DNA of 64,000 bases, from the NCBI RefSeq assembly GCF_001632745.1, contig NZ_LQRT01000058.1:303944-367943 (forward strand). Direction: 5' to 3'. Shown piece by piece: positions 17,881-26,640 of this stretch. The notes beneath the pieces were generated by a model. That model did not search any database and was not told where the DNA came from. It was given only the letters and a program-made list of their open reading frames with translations. Every line of letters begins with the position of its first letter. The stretch's first letter is position 1. The translations under genes were made by a program, and so were the position numbers. This DNA is from Aquimarina aggregata. Its GTDB lineage: Bacteria > Bacteroidota > Bacteroidia > Flavobacteriales > Flavobacteriaceae.

Positions 17881-18402
17881 TTAGATGTTTCCTATTTTTT
17901 TTCTTAATGTTACTAATGCTTTATGCATTAATTTTTCAATTGCTTTTACAGATACATTAGATAACTCTGCAATTTCTCTATATGTTTTTTTATCGATTCT
18001 GCTTAAGAGAAAAACTTCTCTTTGTCGTTCAGGTAATTCTGCAATTGCATTCTTAAGAGTCTCCATATATTCTTTTTCGAGTGCTATAAACTCAGGAGAT
18101 TCATTATTAACATCTGATTTGCGTTGTGTTATATAATCTTTATACTTAAAACGTACTTTTTGATGCCTTGTATCGCTAATTCCAAGGTTTGTAGCTATAG
18201 TATATACATAGCTTTTGGCTTTGTCAAGAGGTACTTTAGAGCAATTATGCCATAATTTAATAAATGCATCTTGGACAATGTCTTCTGCCTGTTGCAAATC
18301 ACCAAACTTATAATAGACATAATTTCTTAAAAGCTTTGAATGGCTTTTGAAAAATTCATCAAAAGCTCTTTCATCACATGTAGATTTTTTGTTATTAGGC
18401 AT
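17881..18402 (-). CDS. ECF RNA polymerase sigma factor, FecI-like (173 aa)
   Basis: Region 2 (FDEFFKSHSKLLRNYVYYKF; EDIVQDAFIKLWHNC) and region 4 (LPERQREVFLLSRIDKKTY; SNVSVKAIEKLMHKAL) are both complete; the length is that of group FecI/Bacteroidota ECF factors. It is followed by fecR and an STN receptor, the classic cell-surface-signalling trio. Its own promoter looks housekeeping rather than ECF. Predicted targets from shared motifs are fecR-receptor and the three lipoprotein genes to its right. Confidence 0.93.
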   Translation of the reverse strand: MPNNKKSTCDERAFDEFFKSHSKLLRNYVYYKFGDLQQAEDIVQDAFIKLWHNCSKVPLDKAKSYVYTIATNLGISDTRHQKVRFKYKDYITQRKSDVNNESPEFIALEKEYMETLKNAIAELPERQREVFLLSRIDKKTYREIAELSNVSVKAIEKLMHKALVTLRKKIGNI

Positions 18403-18425
18403 TTAGGGTATAAAAATTAATTTTT

Positions 18426-18433
18426 CAAATCTA
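18426..18433 (-). promoter_or_regulatory. -7 box of the ECF sigma gene
   Basis: On the minus strand this reads TAGATTTG, a match to TAnnTTTG, 23 bp before the sigma ATG. A -33 TTG is not evident. It implies expression by the main sigma factor. Confidence 0.5.
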
Positions 18434-18482
18434 TATTTTTTTCTTGGGAAGAAAAATATAAAATGAAAAAAAAATAAATAGA

Positions 18483-18510
18483 GGTGGGGTATTGTTAAGA
18501 TAAGGCGTTT
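18483..18510 (+). promoter_or_regulatory. ECF-type promoter of lipoprotein A
   Basis: GGTGGGGTA (GGGGTA at 18486-18491) then GCGTT at 18505-18509, a 13-nt gap, as in front of fecR and lipoproteins B and C. It lies 69 bp before the ATG at 18579, leaving an untranslated leader of about 60 nt. Confidence 0.65.
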
Positions 18511-18578
18511 TACAATTGTTATAACAAAAGAAACCAATTCACGAATTCAAAAAAAAACATTAATTAAAACAATTTAAA

Positions 18579-19751
18579 ATGAATAATAAGAAATTTTTAT
18601 GGGTGTATCTTTTTACATTAATCTTGGGGTTTGCTTCTTGTGAAGAAGATGTTGATACTCCAGATGAAAATTCAGAATGTCCAAAGTTATCTTTTAAACA
18701 AGATGGAGAAAACTTGATAGCAGATTTTGAAGGTATTGAAAATTTAGAAGTATACGAGTGGTTTATTGATAATCAATTAGTTGAAACAGAAAGCACTCTT
18801 AATGATAATCAGAGAGATAATATGTTAAGTTTGAAGGGGTATAACCCAGGAACTTATAATGTTTGTATTAAAGCAGAAACACCTGATTGCGCTCAAGGAA
18901 CAGAGTTTTGTAAGGAAATAGTTGTTGAGGATACAACCACAGATGAATCTTGTCCTACTCTTAAATATGAGAGAGATGGAGATTATTTAATAGCTAATTT
19001 CGAAGGTGTAGAAACAATTGGTTTTTATGCATGGCAAGTTACTGGCGAGCAATTAGATAATGAGACTATTATTGAAAACGAAGGGGTAGACTTTCAAGGA
19101 GATAATAAGTTTTCTTTAAAAGATTTGAGATCAGGAACTTACACTATTTGTTTGATTTCCGAAAGTCCAACATGTACACAAGCAGAGCCTTTTTGTAAAG
19201 ATATAGAGGTTAATAATGACAATAACAATGGATCTTGCCCAGAGTTAAAATTTATAGTAGAAGGAACAGTTCTATTTGCAAATTTCCCAGGAATCGATCA
19301 ATTAGGAGTTTATGAGTGGTTCGTAGATGGTCAATCTGTAGAAACTGAAGATTTACAGGGACAAGATCGTGACGATTCATTCGATATAAGTTCATACAAC
19401 CCAGGAACATACACTGTGTGTATCAAGGCAGAAACTGCTGATTGTCCAAACGGAGTAGAGTTTTGCGTAGATGTTGTAGTTCCAGAACCACAACAAATAG
19501 ATTGTACTAAGTTTGATCTAATTAAGTTTAGAGATAAAGTTGTAGGTGTGAATAAACCTACTATTACAGATATTGATCCTAACTCTGTAGTTTGGACTTT
19601 AGATGGAAATGTAATTACACCAATTACACCAAGAGTAGCTAGACTTCAAGATCACGTTACTCAAGATGGTACATACGAGATTTGCTATAAATCAGTTTCG
19701 CAAACTTGTGGAGTATTAGAGAAGTGTGTTCAGGTAAATTATAAGCAGTAA
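18579..19751 (+). CDS. Lipoprotein A: four four-cysteine modules (390 aa)
   Basis: Lipoprotein signal with lipid Cys 21 in GFASCEEDVD; the acidic residues directly after the Cys resemble the export signal of flavobacterial surface lipoproteins. Four tandem modules of about 90 aa begin at Cys 34. Each has the pattern CPxL, then YEWxxDxxxVETE, then NPGTYxVCIKAETPDC and FCxxIxV, giving four Cys each. The fold looks PKD/Ig-like beta. The fourth module (CTKFDLIKF) is more diverged. Not an enzyme by any motif I see. It diverges from the ECF sigma gene and carries the shared ECF-type promoter; a terminator follows. Probable role: surface binding protein of that signalling system. Confidence 0.85.
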   Translation: MNNKKFLWVYLFTLILGFASCEEDVDTPDENSECPKLSFKQDGENLIADFEGIENLEVYEWFIDNQLVETESTLNDNQRDNMLSLKGYNPGTYNVCIKAETPDCAQGTEFCKEIVVEDTTTDESCPTLKYERDGDYLIANFEGVETIGFYAWQVTGEQLDNETIIENEGVDFQGDNKFSLKDLRSGTYTICLISESPTCTQAEPFCKDIEVNNDNNNGSCPELKFIVEGTVLFANFPGIDQLGVYEWFVDGQSVETEDLQGQDRDDSFDISSYNPGTYTVCIKAETADCPNGVEFCVDVVVPEPQQIDCTKFDLIKFRDKVVGVNKPTITDIDPNSVVWTLDGNVITPITPRVARLQDHVTQDGTYEICYKSVSQTCGVLEKCVQVNYKQ

Positions 19752-19812
19752 TCTTAAGGATTATACTTCGTGATCTATATATTGTAGTTGTTAAAATTTA
19801 TATAGGTCAATG

Positions 19813-19845
19813 AATAAGGTCGCATATTTTGCGACCTTATTTTTT
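19813..19845 (+). terminator. Terminator after lipoprotein A
   Basis: AATAAGGTCGCA (19813-19824) pairs with TGCGACCTTATT (19830-19841), then a T run. A 12-bp stem ends the lipoprotein A transcript. Confidence 0.85.
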
Positions 19846-20152
19846 GCTTTAAAATTAACTTTTAGTTCATATAAAAAAATCATAACTCTGTTTTTATGGT
19901 TCAAAAAAATACATCTCAAAAAAATGATATTCTATACAGATATAAGGTCATAGTACCGTAATACTTTAACTGTTGAATGTTGTTTTATAATTTTGTTTAC
20001 TATGGTTGTGGGTTTGTTTTTAGGTTGTTACCGTGTTTTTTTTGTTTTTTTTAAGAGAAAGGGGTAGGGTGATTTCCCCGAACTGCGTTTCATATATAAG
20101 AGAGGCTATATTTCCTTTTTTTAAACAAAATTGAATAACCCTAAATTATTAT
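19846..20152. other. Promoter region of lipoprotein B, otherwise empty
   Basis: About 300 bp, AT-rich, with T/G-rich runs at 20005-20052 and no plausible gene. It contains the ECF-type element listed at 20060-20090. Confidence 0.6.
20060..20090 (+). promoter_or_regulatory. ECF-type promoter of lipoprotein B
   Basis: GGGGTAGGGTG (20061-20071) followed, 13 nt after AGGGTG, by GCGTT at 20085-20089. Same block and spacing as at fecR and lipoproteins A and C. It lies 63 bp before the start codon. Confidence 0.7.
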
Positions 20153-21562
20153 ATGATGAAAAAACTTACTAACTGGTTTTTATTGATTATTACACTTGTG
20201 TTTGGATTTACTTCTTGCGAAGAAAATGAAAACTTTGAGCAGTGTCCAGAAATTAATATAAATGTAGAAAACGAAACTGGAAGTGCAGTATATCGTTTTG
20301 TAGCGCAACTAGATGAGGTAAAAGACTTAAGGTTTACATGGTCTGTAGATGGAGAAGATATTGATACAGGAAATCTTAATGATCTTGCTGGTCAAATTTT
20401 AGATTATAGATTCGAGGCAGGTAAGCATACAATTTGTGTAAAAGTAGCTAGTGAGGATTGCCCAATACAAGTATGTACAGATATAGAGGTAGAGAGAGAT
20501 GAAAATGACCCATGTCCAGATCTTTTCTTTGAGTCAAGACAATATGAACGTCCTTCACAATATAAATTTATTGCTGATTTTAGAGGGATTAATGAAATAA
20601 GTTATGGATGGTTTATTAATGGAGAGTTTGTAGAAGATTCTTCTCCGAACGAAGATAATTATTTGATATGGGATTTTAAAGAGCCAGGACGATACGAAGT
20701 ATGTATTAAAGCAGAAACACCAGATTGTGCTAATGGTACATCTTATTGTAAAGTAATAGAAGTAGCCGAAGTAAACCAAGCATGCCCTGAGGTGTCTTTT
20801 TCAAAAGAAATAGAACAGGGAAGTGTTAATACTTATGTTTTTGAAGCCAATATAGAAGGTGTTGATGAAGCAAGTGAATTAATGTGGTATGTAAATAACG
20901 ACTTAATCGAAAATACTACAGATCAACAAAATGGAAACAGAACTTTGTTTTATCAATTCGCTTCAGGCGAGTATACAGTGTGTTTAAAAGTAACAACACC
21001 TGATTGTGAAGAAGGAGTGACCTATTGTAAAGAAATTAGGATAGATGGTGATTGTCCTAGTATAGAGTTTAGTAGAGATGGTGATTCACTATATGAAAGA
21101 AGTGGAGAACAGCGTGAATATGTATGGACTCTTAATGGGCAAGTTATTGATGATCAAGAAGTAATTCTTGATAATGGAAGAGAATTTTCTCTACGAAATT
21201 TACAGGCTGGGATCTACAAAATATGTCTTGCTATAGAAACGCCAGAATGTCCAAATGGAGTAGAGTTTTGTAAAGAAATCGTAATTGAAGAAAATAATAC
21301 TACAGAATGTCCTGAATTGTTTTTCACCAGAAATGGAAATACAATGGTTGCTGATTTTGATAGTGTGAAAGATGTTGAGGTGTATGAGTGGTTGATTAAT
21401 GATGAGGTGGCAGAAACAGAGTCGAACTTAAATGGCAACAATAGAGATAATGAATTAAGTTTAGAAGGATACAATCCAGGAACATATGTGGTTTGTATGA
21501 TTGCTGAGACTCCTGACTGCCCTAACGGAGTAAAATACTGTAAAGAAATTATTATAGAATAA
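20153..21562 (+). CDS. Lipoprotein B: five four-cysteine modules (469 aa)
   Basis: Lipid Cys 22 in GFTSCEENEN, again with acidic residues after it. Five tandem modules begin at Cys 31, with the same plan as lipoprotein A: CPEx, a Trp in the middle (W-x-V/I-N/D), VCIKAETPDC and YCKEIxxE. The last module is the closest to module 1 of lipoprotein A (YEWLINDEVAETES; SLEGYNPGTY), suggesting duplication between the two genes. Two ATGs stand in tandem at 20153 and 20156; either may start it. It has its own ECF-type promoter and terminator, so it is a separate transcript. Confidence 0.85.
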   Translation: MMKKLTNWFLLIITLVFGFTSCEENENFEQCPEININVENETGSAVYRFVAQLDEVKDLRFTWSVDGEDIDTGNLNDLAGQILDYRFEAGKHTICVKVASEDCPIQVCTDIEVERDENDPCPDLFFESRQYERPSQYKFIADFRGINEISYGWFINGEFVEDSSPNEDNYLIWDFKEPGRYEVCIKAETPDCANGTSYCKVIEVAEVNQACPEVSFSKEIEQGSVNTYVFEANIEGVDEASELMWYVNNDLIENTTDQQNGNRTLFYQFASGEYTVCLKVTTPDCEEGVTYCKEIRIDGDCPSIEFSRDGDSLYERSGEQREYVWTLNGQVIDDQEVILDNGREFSLRNLQAGIYKICLAIETPECPNGVEFCKEIVIEENNTTECPELFFTRNGNTMVADFDSVKDVEVYEWLINDEVAETESNLNGNNRDNELSLEGYNPGTYVVCMIAETPDCPNGVKYCKEIIIE

Positions 21563-21591
21563 CAAGATTGTTAGGTTAGATTAATTAGGTT

Positions 21592-21635
21592 AAATCCCCT
21601 GAAAGCAGCCATACTTTTAGGGGATTTTATTTTTG
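21592..21635 (+). terminator. Terminator after lipoprotein B
   Basis: AAATCCCCT (21592-21600) pairs with AGGGGATTT (21619-21627), followed by TATTTTT. Confidence 0.75.
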
Positions 21636-21724
21636 ATTATATTAAGTTTTTTTGTTTCTGATTAAATTTTTATACATTCCACTCTTTATAATTGCCTGAT
21701 AGTATGAAATTAATTGAAGATATT

Positions 21725-21754
21725 AGGGTAGGGTTTGTAAAATGTAAAGCGTTA
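21725..21754 (+). promoter_or_regulatory. ECF-type promoter of lipoprotein C
   Basis: AGGGTAGGGTT (21725-21735) followed 13 nt later by GCGTT at 21749-21753. It lies 23 bp before the TTG start, almost the same short spacing as at fecR (22 bp), so the leader is only about 15 nt. Confidence 0.7.
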
Positions 21755-21776
21755 TAATAGTATAAGATAAACTGTA

Positions 21777-23216
21777 TTGAAAAATTTAATTACATATTTT
21801 AAGAGTTGTTTACTGATAATTTTATTTACTATTAGTTCATGTGTTAGTGATGACGGATCATTTCCTGAAAATGAAAATAATGAAATCACATCGACCATTG
21901 CTATAGTATCTTTACTTAATAACTTTAATTCAGGAAACGGTACTATTAACGAAAACGATTTGTGCTTCACATTTCAATATCCAATCACATTAGGATATAA
22001 TACCACTTCAACTATAAAAGTCGATGACTTTAGGGGACTACTTAATGTACTTTCTAGTCAAAGTACAAACTTTAATGTTACAGGACTTCAATTTCCTATA
22101 GAAATTAAATTTAAAGGAAGCGAAATAGTAACTACAGTTCAAAATGAAGATGCACTATTTGATGTGTTGAAAGAATGTGAATTTGATACTTTTAGAGATG
22201 ATTTTAATGAGCTATTTAGACAGTGTTTTAAGCTTGATTATCCTATTGTTTTAAAAGATAATAATAGTAGAGATGTTACAATTGATAATGAAGAAAGTTT
22301 TGATCAATTTTTTGCGTCTCAAGGAAATAACTATCAACCAGATTTTAAATTTCCGATAACTCTTTTAGTAGGACCTAATCTTGAGCGTACTCTTATTTCA
22401 ACATATTTTCAATTTTATGAAGTTTTAAGCTCGTGTGTGGGGTGTCCTGCAATTCGATTTGATATTCAACAGTTGCCTAATAATGTATATCAATTTAATA
22501 CTAATTTTGAAGCCAAACCAGGATATGTATTATCTCTAAAAATTAATGAAGAAGAAATATCTGATTTTACCTTAGACGGAAATATAGTTACAATTACTCG
22601 AGAACTTATACCAGGTTCATATAATGTTTGTATCAAAGTAGTCACTCCCGATTGTCCAAATGGTAAAGAGGTATGCGATACATTAATAGTAGAACCTATC
22701 TGCCCAGAGCTTTTATTTACATTCTCGCAACAACAAGGTAGTTTTATATACGATTTTGTTGCAGAGTTTCCTGGATTTGAACAAATTAATTATGATTGGG
22801 TTGTAGATAATGAGGTGGTAGAAGCAGGAGATGGAGGACCTAATGGGGACAATAAGTATTCTACAGAACTTAGTTTCGGAAAACATGAAGTTTGTATTAG
22901 AACAGAAACTCCACAATGTCCACAAGGAACAGAAAAATGTGAAGAGATAGAAGTTTGTCCAGAGTTGTCATTTACTTCTCAGCAAGAAGGAAATACTGCT
23001 ATTTATACATTTACTGCGGACTTTCTAGGAATAGAAAACGTAAATTATCAATGGACTATTGATGAGCAGGTACAAGAAAGTGATGGGGGAGCAAATGGAG
23101 ATAATGTTTTTAATTTTGAATTTGCTGCGGGAGCAACATATCAAGTTTGTATTACTACAGAAATAGAAGGATGTACTAGTGGGACGCTATTTTGCGAGGA
23201 TATTACTGTACCTTAG
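21777..23216 (+). CDS. Lipoprotein C: acidic N-terminal tandem domain plus three four-cysteine modules (479 aa)
   Basis: The start is TTG at 21777. An in-frame TAA lies at 21768, and only this start gives the full lipoprotein signal with lipid Cys 22 (FTISSCVSDDG). Residues about 60-215 form two tandem units of roughly 75-80 aa, each with a Cys-Phe, a F/YPI strand motif and a final Cys (LCFTFQYPITLGY, QCFKLDYPIVLKD, VLKEC, VLSSC). Three four-cysteine modules follow, the same type as in lipoproteins A and B (CPELLFTF, VDNEVVEAG, VCIRTETPQC). The N-terminal part sets this gene apart and may be the ligand- or partner-binding region. It has the shared ECF-type promoter. Confidence 0.85.
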   Translation: MKNLITYFKSCLLIILFTISSCVSDDGSFPENENNEITSTIAIVSLLNNFNSGNGTINENDLCFTFQYPITLGYNTTSTIKVDDFRGLLNVLSSQSTNFNVTGLQFPIEIKFKGSEIVTTVQNEDALFDVLKECEFDTFRDDFNELFRQCFKLDYPIVLKDNNSRDVTIDNEESFDQFFASQGNNYQPDFKFPITLLVGPNLERTLISTYFQFYEVLSSCVGCPAIRFDIQQLPNNVYQFNTNFEAKPGYVLSLKINEEEISDFTLDGNIVTITRELIPGSYNVCIKVVTPDCPNGKEVCDTLIVEPICPELLFTFSQQQGSFIYDFVAEFPGFEQINYDWVVDNEVVEAGDGGPNGDNKYSTELSFGKHEVCIRTETPQCPQGTEKCEEIEVCPELSFTSQQEGNTAIYTFTADFLGIENVNYQWTIDEQVQESDGGANGDNVFNFEFAAGATYQVCITTEIEGCTSGTLFCEDITVP

Positions 23217-23325
23217 TGATTGATGCAAGCTAAAATTTTACTTTAAAAAAATTAAACCTAAAAGACGTTATATTAAAACTTAGAAATCTTTCTTTTGAGA
23301 AATATGATATATAGAGAGAGTTAAA

Positions 23326-23622
23326 CTATCGTAGGACTAATTTTTTTATAAGTTCTTTGCCCAATGTTTCATTTAGGTTTGCAATAATTTTTTCTTTACC
23401 ATAACTAAGTTCTTCTCTAAGCACAGAAGAAGTGAGTTGTATATACAGTGTTTCACGATCTAACTTGATATCTTGAGTGTATTTGTGAATGGCAGGTCCC
23501 ATTACGTTCTCCCAAACATCACGTACCGCGACTTTATCTAGACCTTTCTCTAGTTTATTATTTGTCACAAAATCTTTTAAAACTTCGCTTAAACTTTGAT
23601 GTTCTTGATGACGTTTGGCCAT
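23326..23622 (-). CDS. DUF721 (DciA-like) protein (98 aa)
   Basis: Small basic protein. The segments LSEVLKDFVTNNKLEKGLDKV, VWENVMGPAIHKYT and YIQLTSSVLREELSYGKEKI match DUF721, the family that includes the DnaB-helicase loader DciA. It is the last gene of the recF operon, overlapping the preceding lipoprotein gene by one base (TAATG), which fits a replication-linked role. The DciA function itself is inferred. Confidence 0.85.
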   Translation of the reverse strand: MAKRHQEHQSLSEVLKDFVTNNKLEKGLDKVAVRDVWENVMGPAIHKYTQDIKLDRETLYIQLTSSVLREELSYGKEKIIANLNETLGKELIKKLVLR

Positions 23623-24068
23623 TATAATTGTATCTTTTGATATCGCTTATAAAAGTAAACATTTCCAGCTTCATTTTTAATAACCATGTTGTTTTCTTCT
23701 ACAAGTTCTATGATTTCTACCCAGTTTGCTAAAGTAGTTTTATAATAAATTTTTAATTGCTCACCTTCTATTTTTAAAGTAAATGTTTCGACATCTTTAG
23801 AGATGATAAAACTACCATCTAATTTAGGCTGTACCTTTTTACGAATACCTATACTGTCTTTTATTTCAAAGAAATCGATACTTTGATTAAAGTTATATTC
23901 TTTTTTTGTGCCGTCGGATAAGGTTACCTTTTCTATTTCCCAATAACCATTCATTTTATCTGCAAATTCATCAGGATTTGGTTTAGAACAACCAAAAATA
24001 TGTAGAAGAATGATAAGGATCATTACATAGCTAAGACGTATGGATTTTAAAGTTATTTTCGATTTCAT
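23622..24068 (-). CDS. Small lipoprotein, lipocalin-like (148 aa)
   Basis: Signal with lipid Cys 27 in HIFGCSKPNPDE. The mature part (GYWEIEKVTLSDGTKKEYNF; TFTLKIEGEQLKIYYKT; WVEIIELVEENNMVI) looks like a small lipocalin-type beta-barrel. Function unknown. It overlaps recF by 4 bp on one side and the DUF721 gene by 1 bp on the other, so it is translationally coupled to both; this neighbourhood is common in flavobacteria. Confidence 0.82.
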   Translation of the reverse strand: MKSKITLKSIRLSYVMILIILLHIFGCSKPNPDEFADKMNGYWEIEKVTLSDGTKKEYNFNQSIDFFEIKDSIGIRKKVQPKLDGSFIISKDVETFTLKIEGEQLKIYYKTTLANWVEIIELVEENNMVIKNEAGNVYFYKRYQKIQL

Positions 24069-25171
24069 TCTTCTTGCGTAGTTATAGTGGGGTCTAATTT
24101 AATAATCTTGTAAGATTGAGATATTTTTTTTACTACTCCTTCTGTACGATCTGCATGTGTATCGCTAATAAATAACTGTCCAAAAATCTGATCATCTACT
24201 AGTTTTATAATATGTTCTACACGTTTTTCGTCTAGCTTGTCAAAAATATCATCAAGTAATAATATAGGGTTTACTTTACTTTGTTTTTTTATAAAATCAA
24301 ATTGTGCAAGCTTTAGAGCAATAAGAAATGATTTTTGTTGACCTTGACTTCCAAATTTTTTAATAGGGTATCCTTCTATTTCAAAGGATAGATCGTCTTT
24401 ATGAACCCCAACACTAGTATATTGTAGCATTCTATCTTTGCCTAGATTTTGTTCAAGTAAGGTTAACAAATCGGTATCAGATAATTTACTTTGATAGGTT
24501 AAGGATACTTTTTCTTTCCCAGAGCTAATGGCATGATATCGATCAATAAATATTGGTATAAATATTTCTAAAAAATCAGCTCTTTTTTTATGAATACTAC
24601 TTCCGTATTCATTTAATTGTTGATTATAAATGTCTAATTGAGTAGGATCAAAGGTGTTGTTAACCGCAAAATATTTTAATAAGGCATTACGTTGCGATAC
24701 AATTTTGGCATATTTTAATAGGATAGATAAATAGGTTTGATCACTTTGTGAGATAACACCATCAATAAACTTTCGTCTGGTATCACTTCCTTCTGTAATA
24801 AGGTCTCTATCGGCGGGTGAGATAATTACTAAGGGTAAAAACCCAATGTGCTCGCTAAACGTGTCATAAACTTTTCCATTACGTTTAATCACTTTTTTTT
24901 GTCCTCTTTTGGCGCTTACAATTACTTTTTCATCACGATTGTCTTTTTGATAAAGCCCATCAACAACAAAAAAATCGGTATTATGTTTGATGTTTTGACT
25001 AGTAATTGGATTAAAATAACTTTTTCCGAAGGATAAATGATAAATAGCATCTAAAATGTTCGTTTTTCCTACCCCATTATTTCCTACTAAGCAATTTATC
25101 TTGTCATCAAACTCAAAGTTGATGGCTTCAAAATTTTTATAATTGATTAAAGAAAGGGATTTTAGAATCAT
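24065..25171 (-). CDS. recF: DNA replication/repair protein RecF
   Basis: SMC-like ATPase that helps load RecA at single-strand gaps. It has Walker A GNNGVGKT at residues 30-37, the ABC-type signature GSQGQQKS, and Walker B ILLLDDIFDKLDEKR. The 368-aa length is normal. It is first gene of the operon recF - lipoprotein - DUF721. It is not next to dnaA or gyrB here. Confidence 0.95.
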   Translation of the reverse strand: MILKSLSLINYKNFEAINFEFDDKINCLVGNNGVGKTNILDAIYHLSFGKSYFNPITSQNIKHNTDFFVVDGLYQKDNRDEKVIVSAKRGQKKVIKRNGKVYDTFSEHIGFLPLVIISPADRDLITEGSDTRRKFIDGVISQSDQTYLSILLKYAKIVSQRNALLKYFAVNNTFDPTQLDIYNQQLNEYGSSIHKKRADFLEIFIPIFIDRYHAISSGKEKVSLTYQSKLSDTDLLTLLEQNLGKDRMLQYTSVGVHKDDLSFEIEGYPIKKFGSQGQQKSFLIALKLAQFDFIKKQSKVNPILLLDDIFDKLDEKRVEHIIKLVDDQIFGQLFISDTHADRTEGVVKKISQSYKIIKLDPTITTQEE

Positions 25172-25279
25172 AAAACGCTGATGATCAAGTGATCATGATT
25201 TTGGTAAAATTCGTAAATTTTTTGCGCAAAATATTGAAAAATAATAAATACTTGTGCTTTTAATTATGAATAAAAATTT

Positions 25280-25287
25280 TATTTTTG
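25280..25287 (+). promoter_or_regulatory. Possible -7 box of the TPR gene
   Basis: TATTTTTG fits TAnnTTTG and lies 20 bp before the ATG at 25308. The nearest TTG is 25 nt upstream, longer than usual. Confidence 0.35.
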
Positions 25288-25307
25288 CCGTTCATTAACT
25301 TAAACTT

Positions 25308-26081
25308 ATGGCAACTTATAAGAAACGCGGACACAAACCAAAAAACAAAGTTGAAGAGGTAGAACAAATCGAAGATAACTCAACAACTGCAGAGGTATTT
25401 AACACCCTAGATGCAGGAGCCTCAAAAACTGAAGAATGGGTTGCTGCCAATCAAAAATATATACTCGGTACAGTAGGTGTAGTAGCACTTGTTATATTAG
25501 GATATCTTGGTTTTCAGAAATTTATTCAGGAACCAAAAGAACAAGAGGCGGCAAATGAAATGTTTAAAGCTCAGCAGTATTTTGATAATGCTGTTAACGG
25601 TAACTCAACACTTAGAGATTCTTTATATAATTTAGCACTTAATGGTGGTGAAGGTAAATATGGTTTTCTAGAGATTATTGAAAACTATGGTAGCACAAAA
25701 GCTGCTAACTTAGCAAATTATTATGCTGGTTTTTCATATTTAAATATGAATAAATATCAGGAAGCAATTTCATATTTAGATGATTTTAAAAGTGATGATG
25801 AAATGCTTGGCCCATTGGCTTTAGGAGGTATTGGAGATGCTTTCTCTCAACTTGGGCAAGTAGAAGAAGCATTAGGATATTATGAAAAGGCTGCAAAAGC
25901 TAAAACAAACGATTATACAACTCCGAAGTTTTTATTAAAAGCAGCTATTACAGCTTTGTCTTTAAAGAAACCGGCTGTTGCAACTCCATACTTAGAGCGT
26001 ATTAAAGAAGAGTTCCCTAAAAGTGTAGAAGCTAATCAGGTAGATGTACATTTAGGTCAAGCTCAAGCAATGCTCAAATAG
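25308..26081 (+). CDS. Membrane-anchored TPR protein (257 aa)
   Basis: Basic N-terminus (KKRGHKPKNK), an acidic stretch, one membrane helix (about residues 50-70, YILGTVGVVALVILGYLGF), then TPR helices (SYLNMNKYQEAISYLDDF; DAFSQLGQVEEALGYYEKAA). This layout resembles the YfgM/TolA-region type of periplasmic TPR protein with the repeats outside. Directly upstream of ribH with a 55-bp gap, as in many flavobacteria. Confidence 0.85.
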   Translation: MATYKKRGHKPKNKVEEVEQIEDNSTTAEVFNTLDAGASKTEEWVAANQKYILGTVGVVALVILGYLGFQKFIQEPKEQEAANEMFKAQQYFDNAVNGNSTLRDSLYNLALNGGEGKYGFLEIIENYGSTKAANLANYYAGFSYLNMNKYQEAISYLDDFKSDDEMLGPLALGGIGDAFSQLGQVEEALGYYEKAAKAKTNDYTTPKFLLKAAITALSLKKPAVATPYLERIKEEFPKSVEANQVDVHLGQAQAMLK

Positions 26082-26136
26082 TCCAACATTTCAAGTTTAG
26101 TAAAGAAACTCGAAATCTGAAACCTAAAATGGCATA

Positions 26137-26640
26137 ATGGCTACAGAGAATAAAAATTTATCACATTACGATAAGACAACAATCCCAGACGCGAAAAACT
26201 TTCGGTTTGGGATTGTTGTTTCAGAATGGAATGAAACCATAACACAAGGACTTTTTCAAGGCGCTTTTGATGCATTTATTGATTGTGGAGCGTTAAAAGA
26301 AAATATTGTTAGGTGGAATGTTCCAGGTAGTTTTGAATTAATCTACGGATGTAAAAAAATGCAGGAATCTTTCGATATGCTTGATGCTATTATAGCTGTT
26401 GGTTCTGTAATTCAAGGTGAAACTAAGCATTTTGACTTTGTTTGTGAAGGTGTAACTCAAGGGATTAAAGATCTCAATGTTACTAAGGATATACCTGTTA
26501 TTTTTTGTGTATTAACAGATAATACAATGCAACAATCTATTGATCGTTCTGGTGGTAAACATGGTAATAAAGGAACCGAAGCTGCAATTGCCGCAATTAA
26601 GATGGCTCAGTTACGCAAAGACGCTACCTTTTACAAATAA
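26137..26640 (+). CDS. ribH: 6,7-dimethyl-8-ribityllumazine synthase
   Basis: Penultimate step of riboflavin synthesis. Recognisable blocks are FGIVVSEWNETIT (substrate-binding Trp), VRWNVPGSFELIYG, AVGSVIQGETKHFDFV and FCVLTDNTMQQSIDRSGG, followed by GNKGTEAAIAAIKM. The 167-aa length is normal. Other rib genes are not in the window. Confidence 0.96.
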   Translation: MATENKNLSHYDKTTIPDAKNFRFGIVVSEWNETITQGLFQGAFDAFIDCGALKENIVRWNVPGSFELIYGCKKMQESFDMLDAIIAVGSVIQGETKHFDFVCEGVTQGIKDLNVTKDIPVIFCVLTDNTMQQSIDRSGGKHGNKGTEAAIAAIKMAQLRKDATFYK

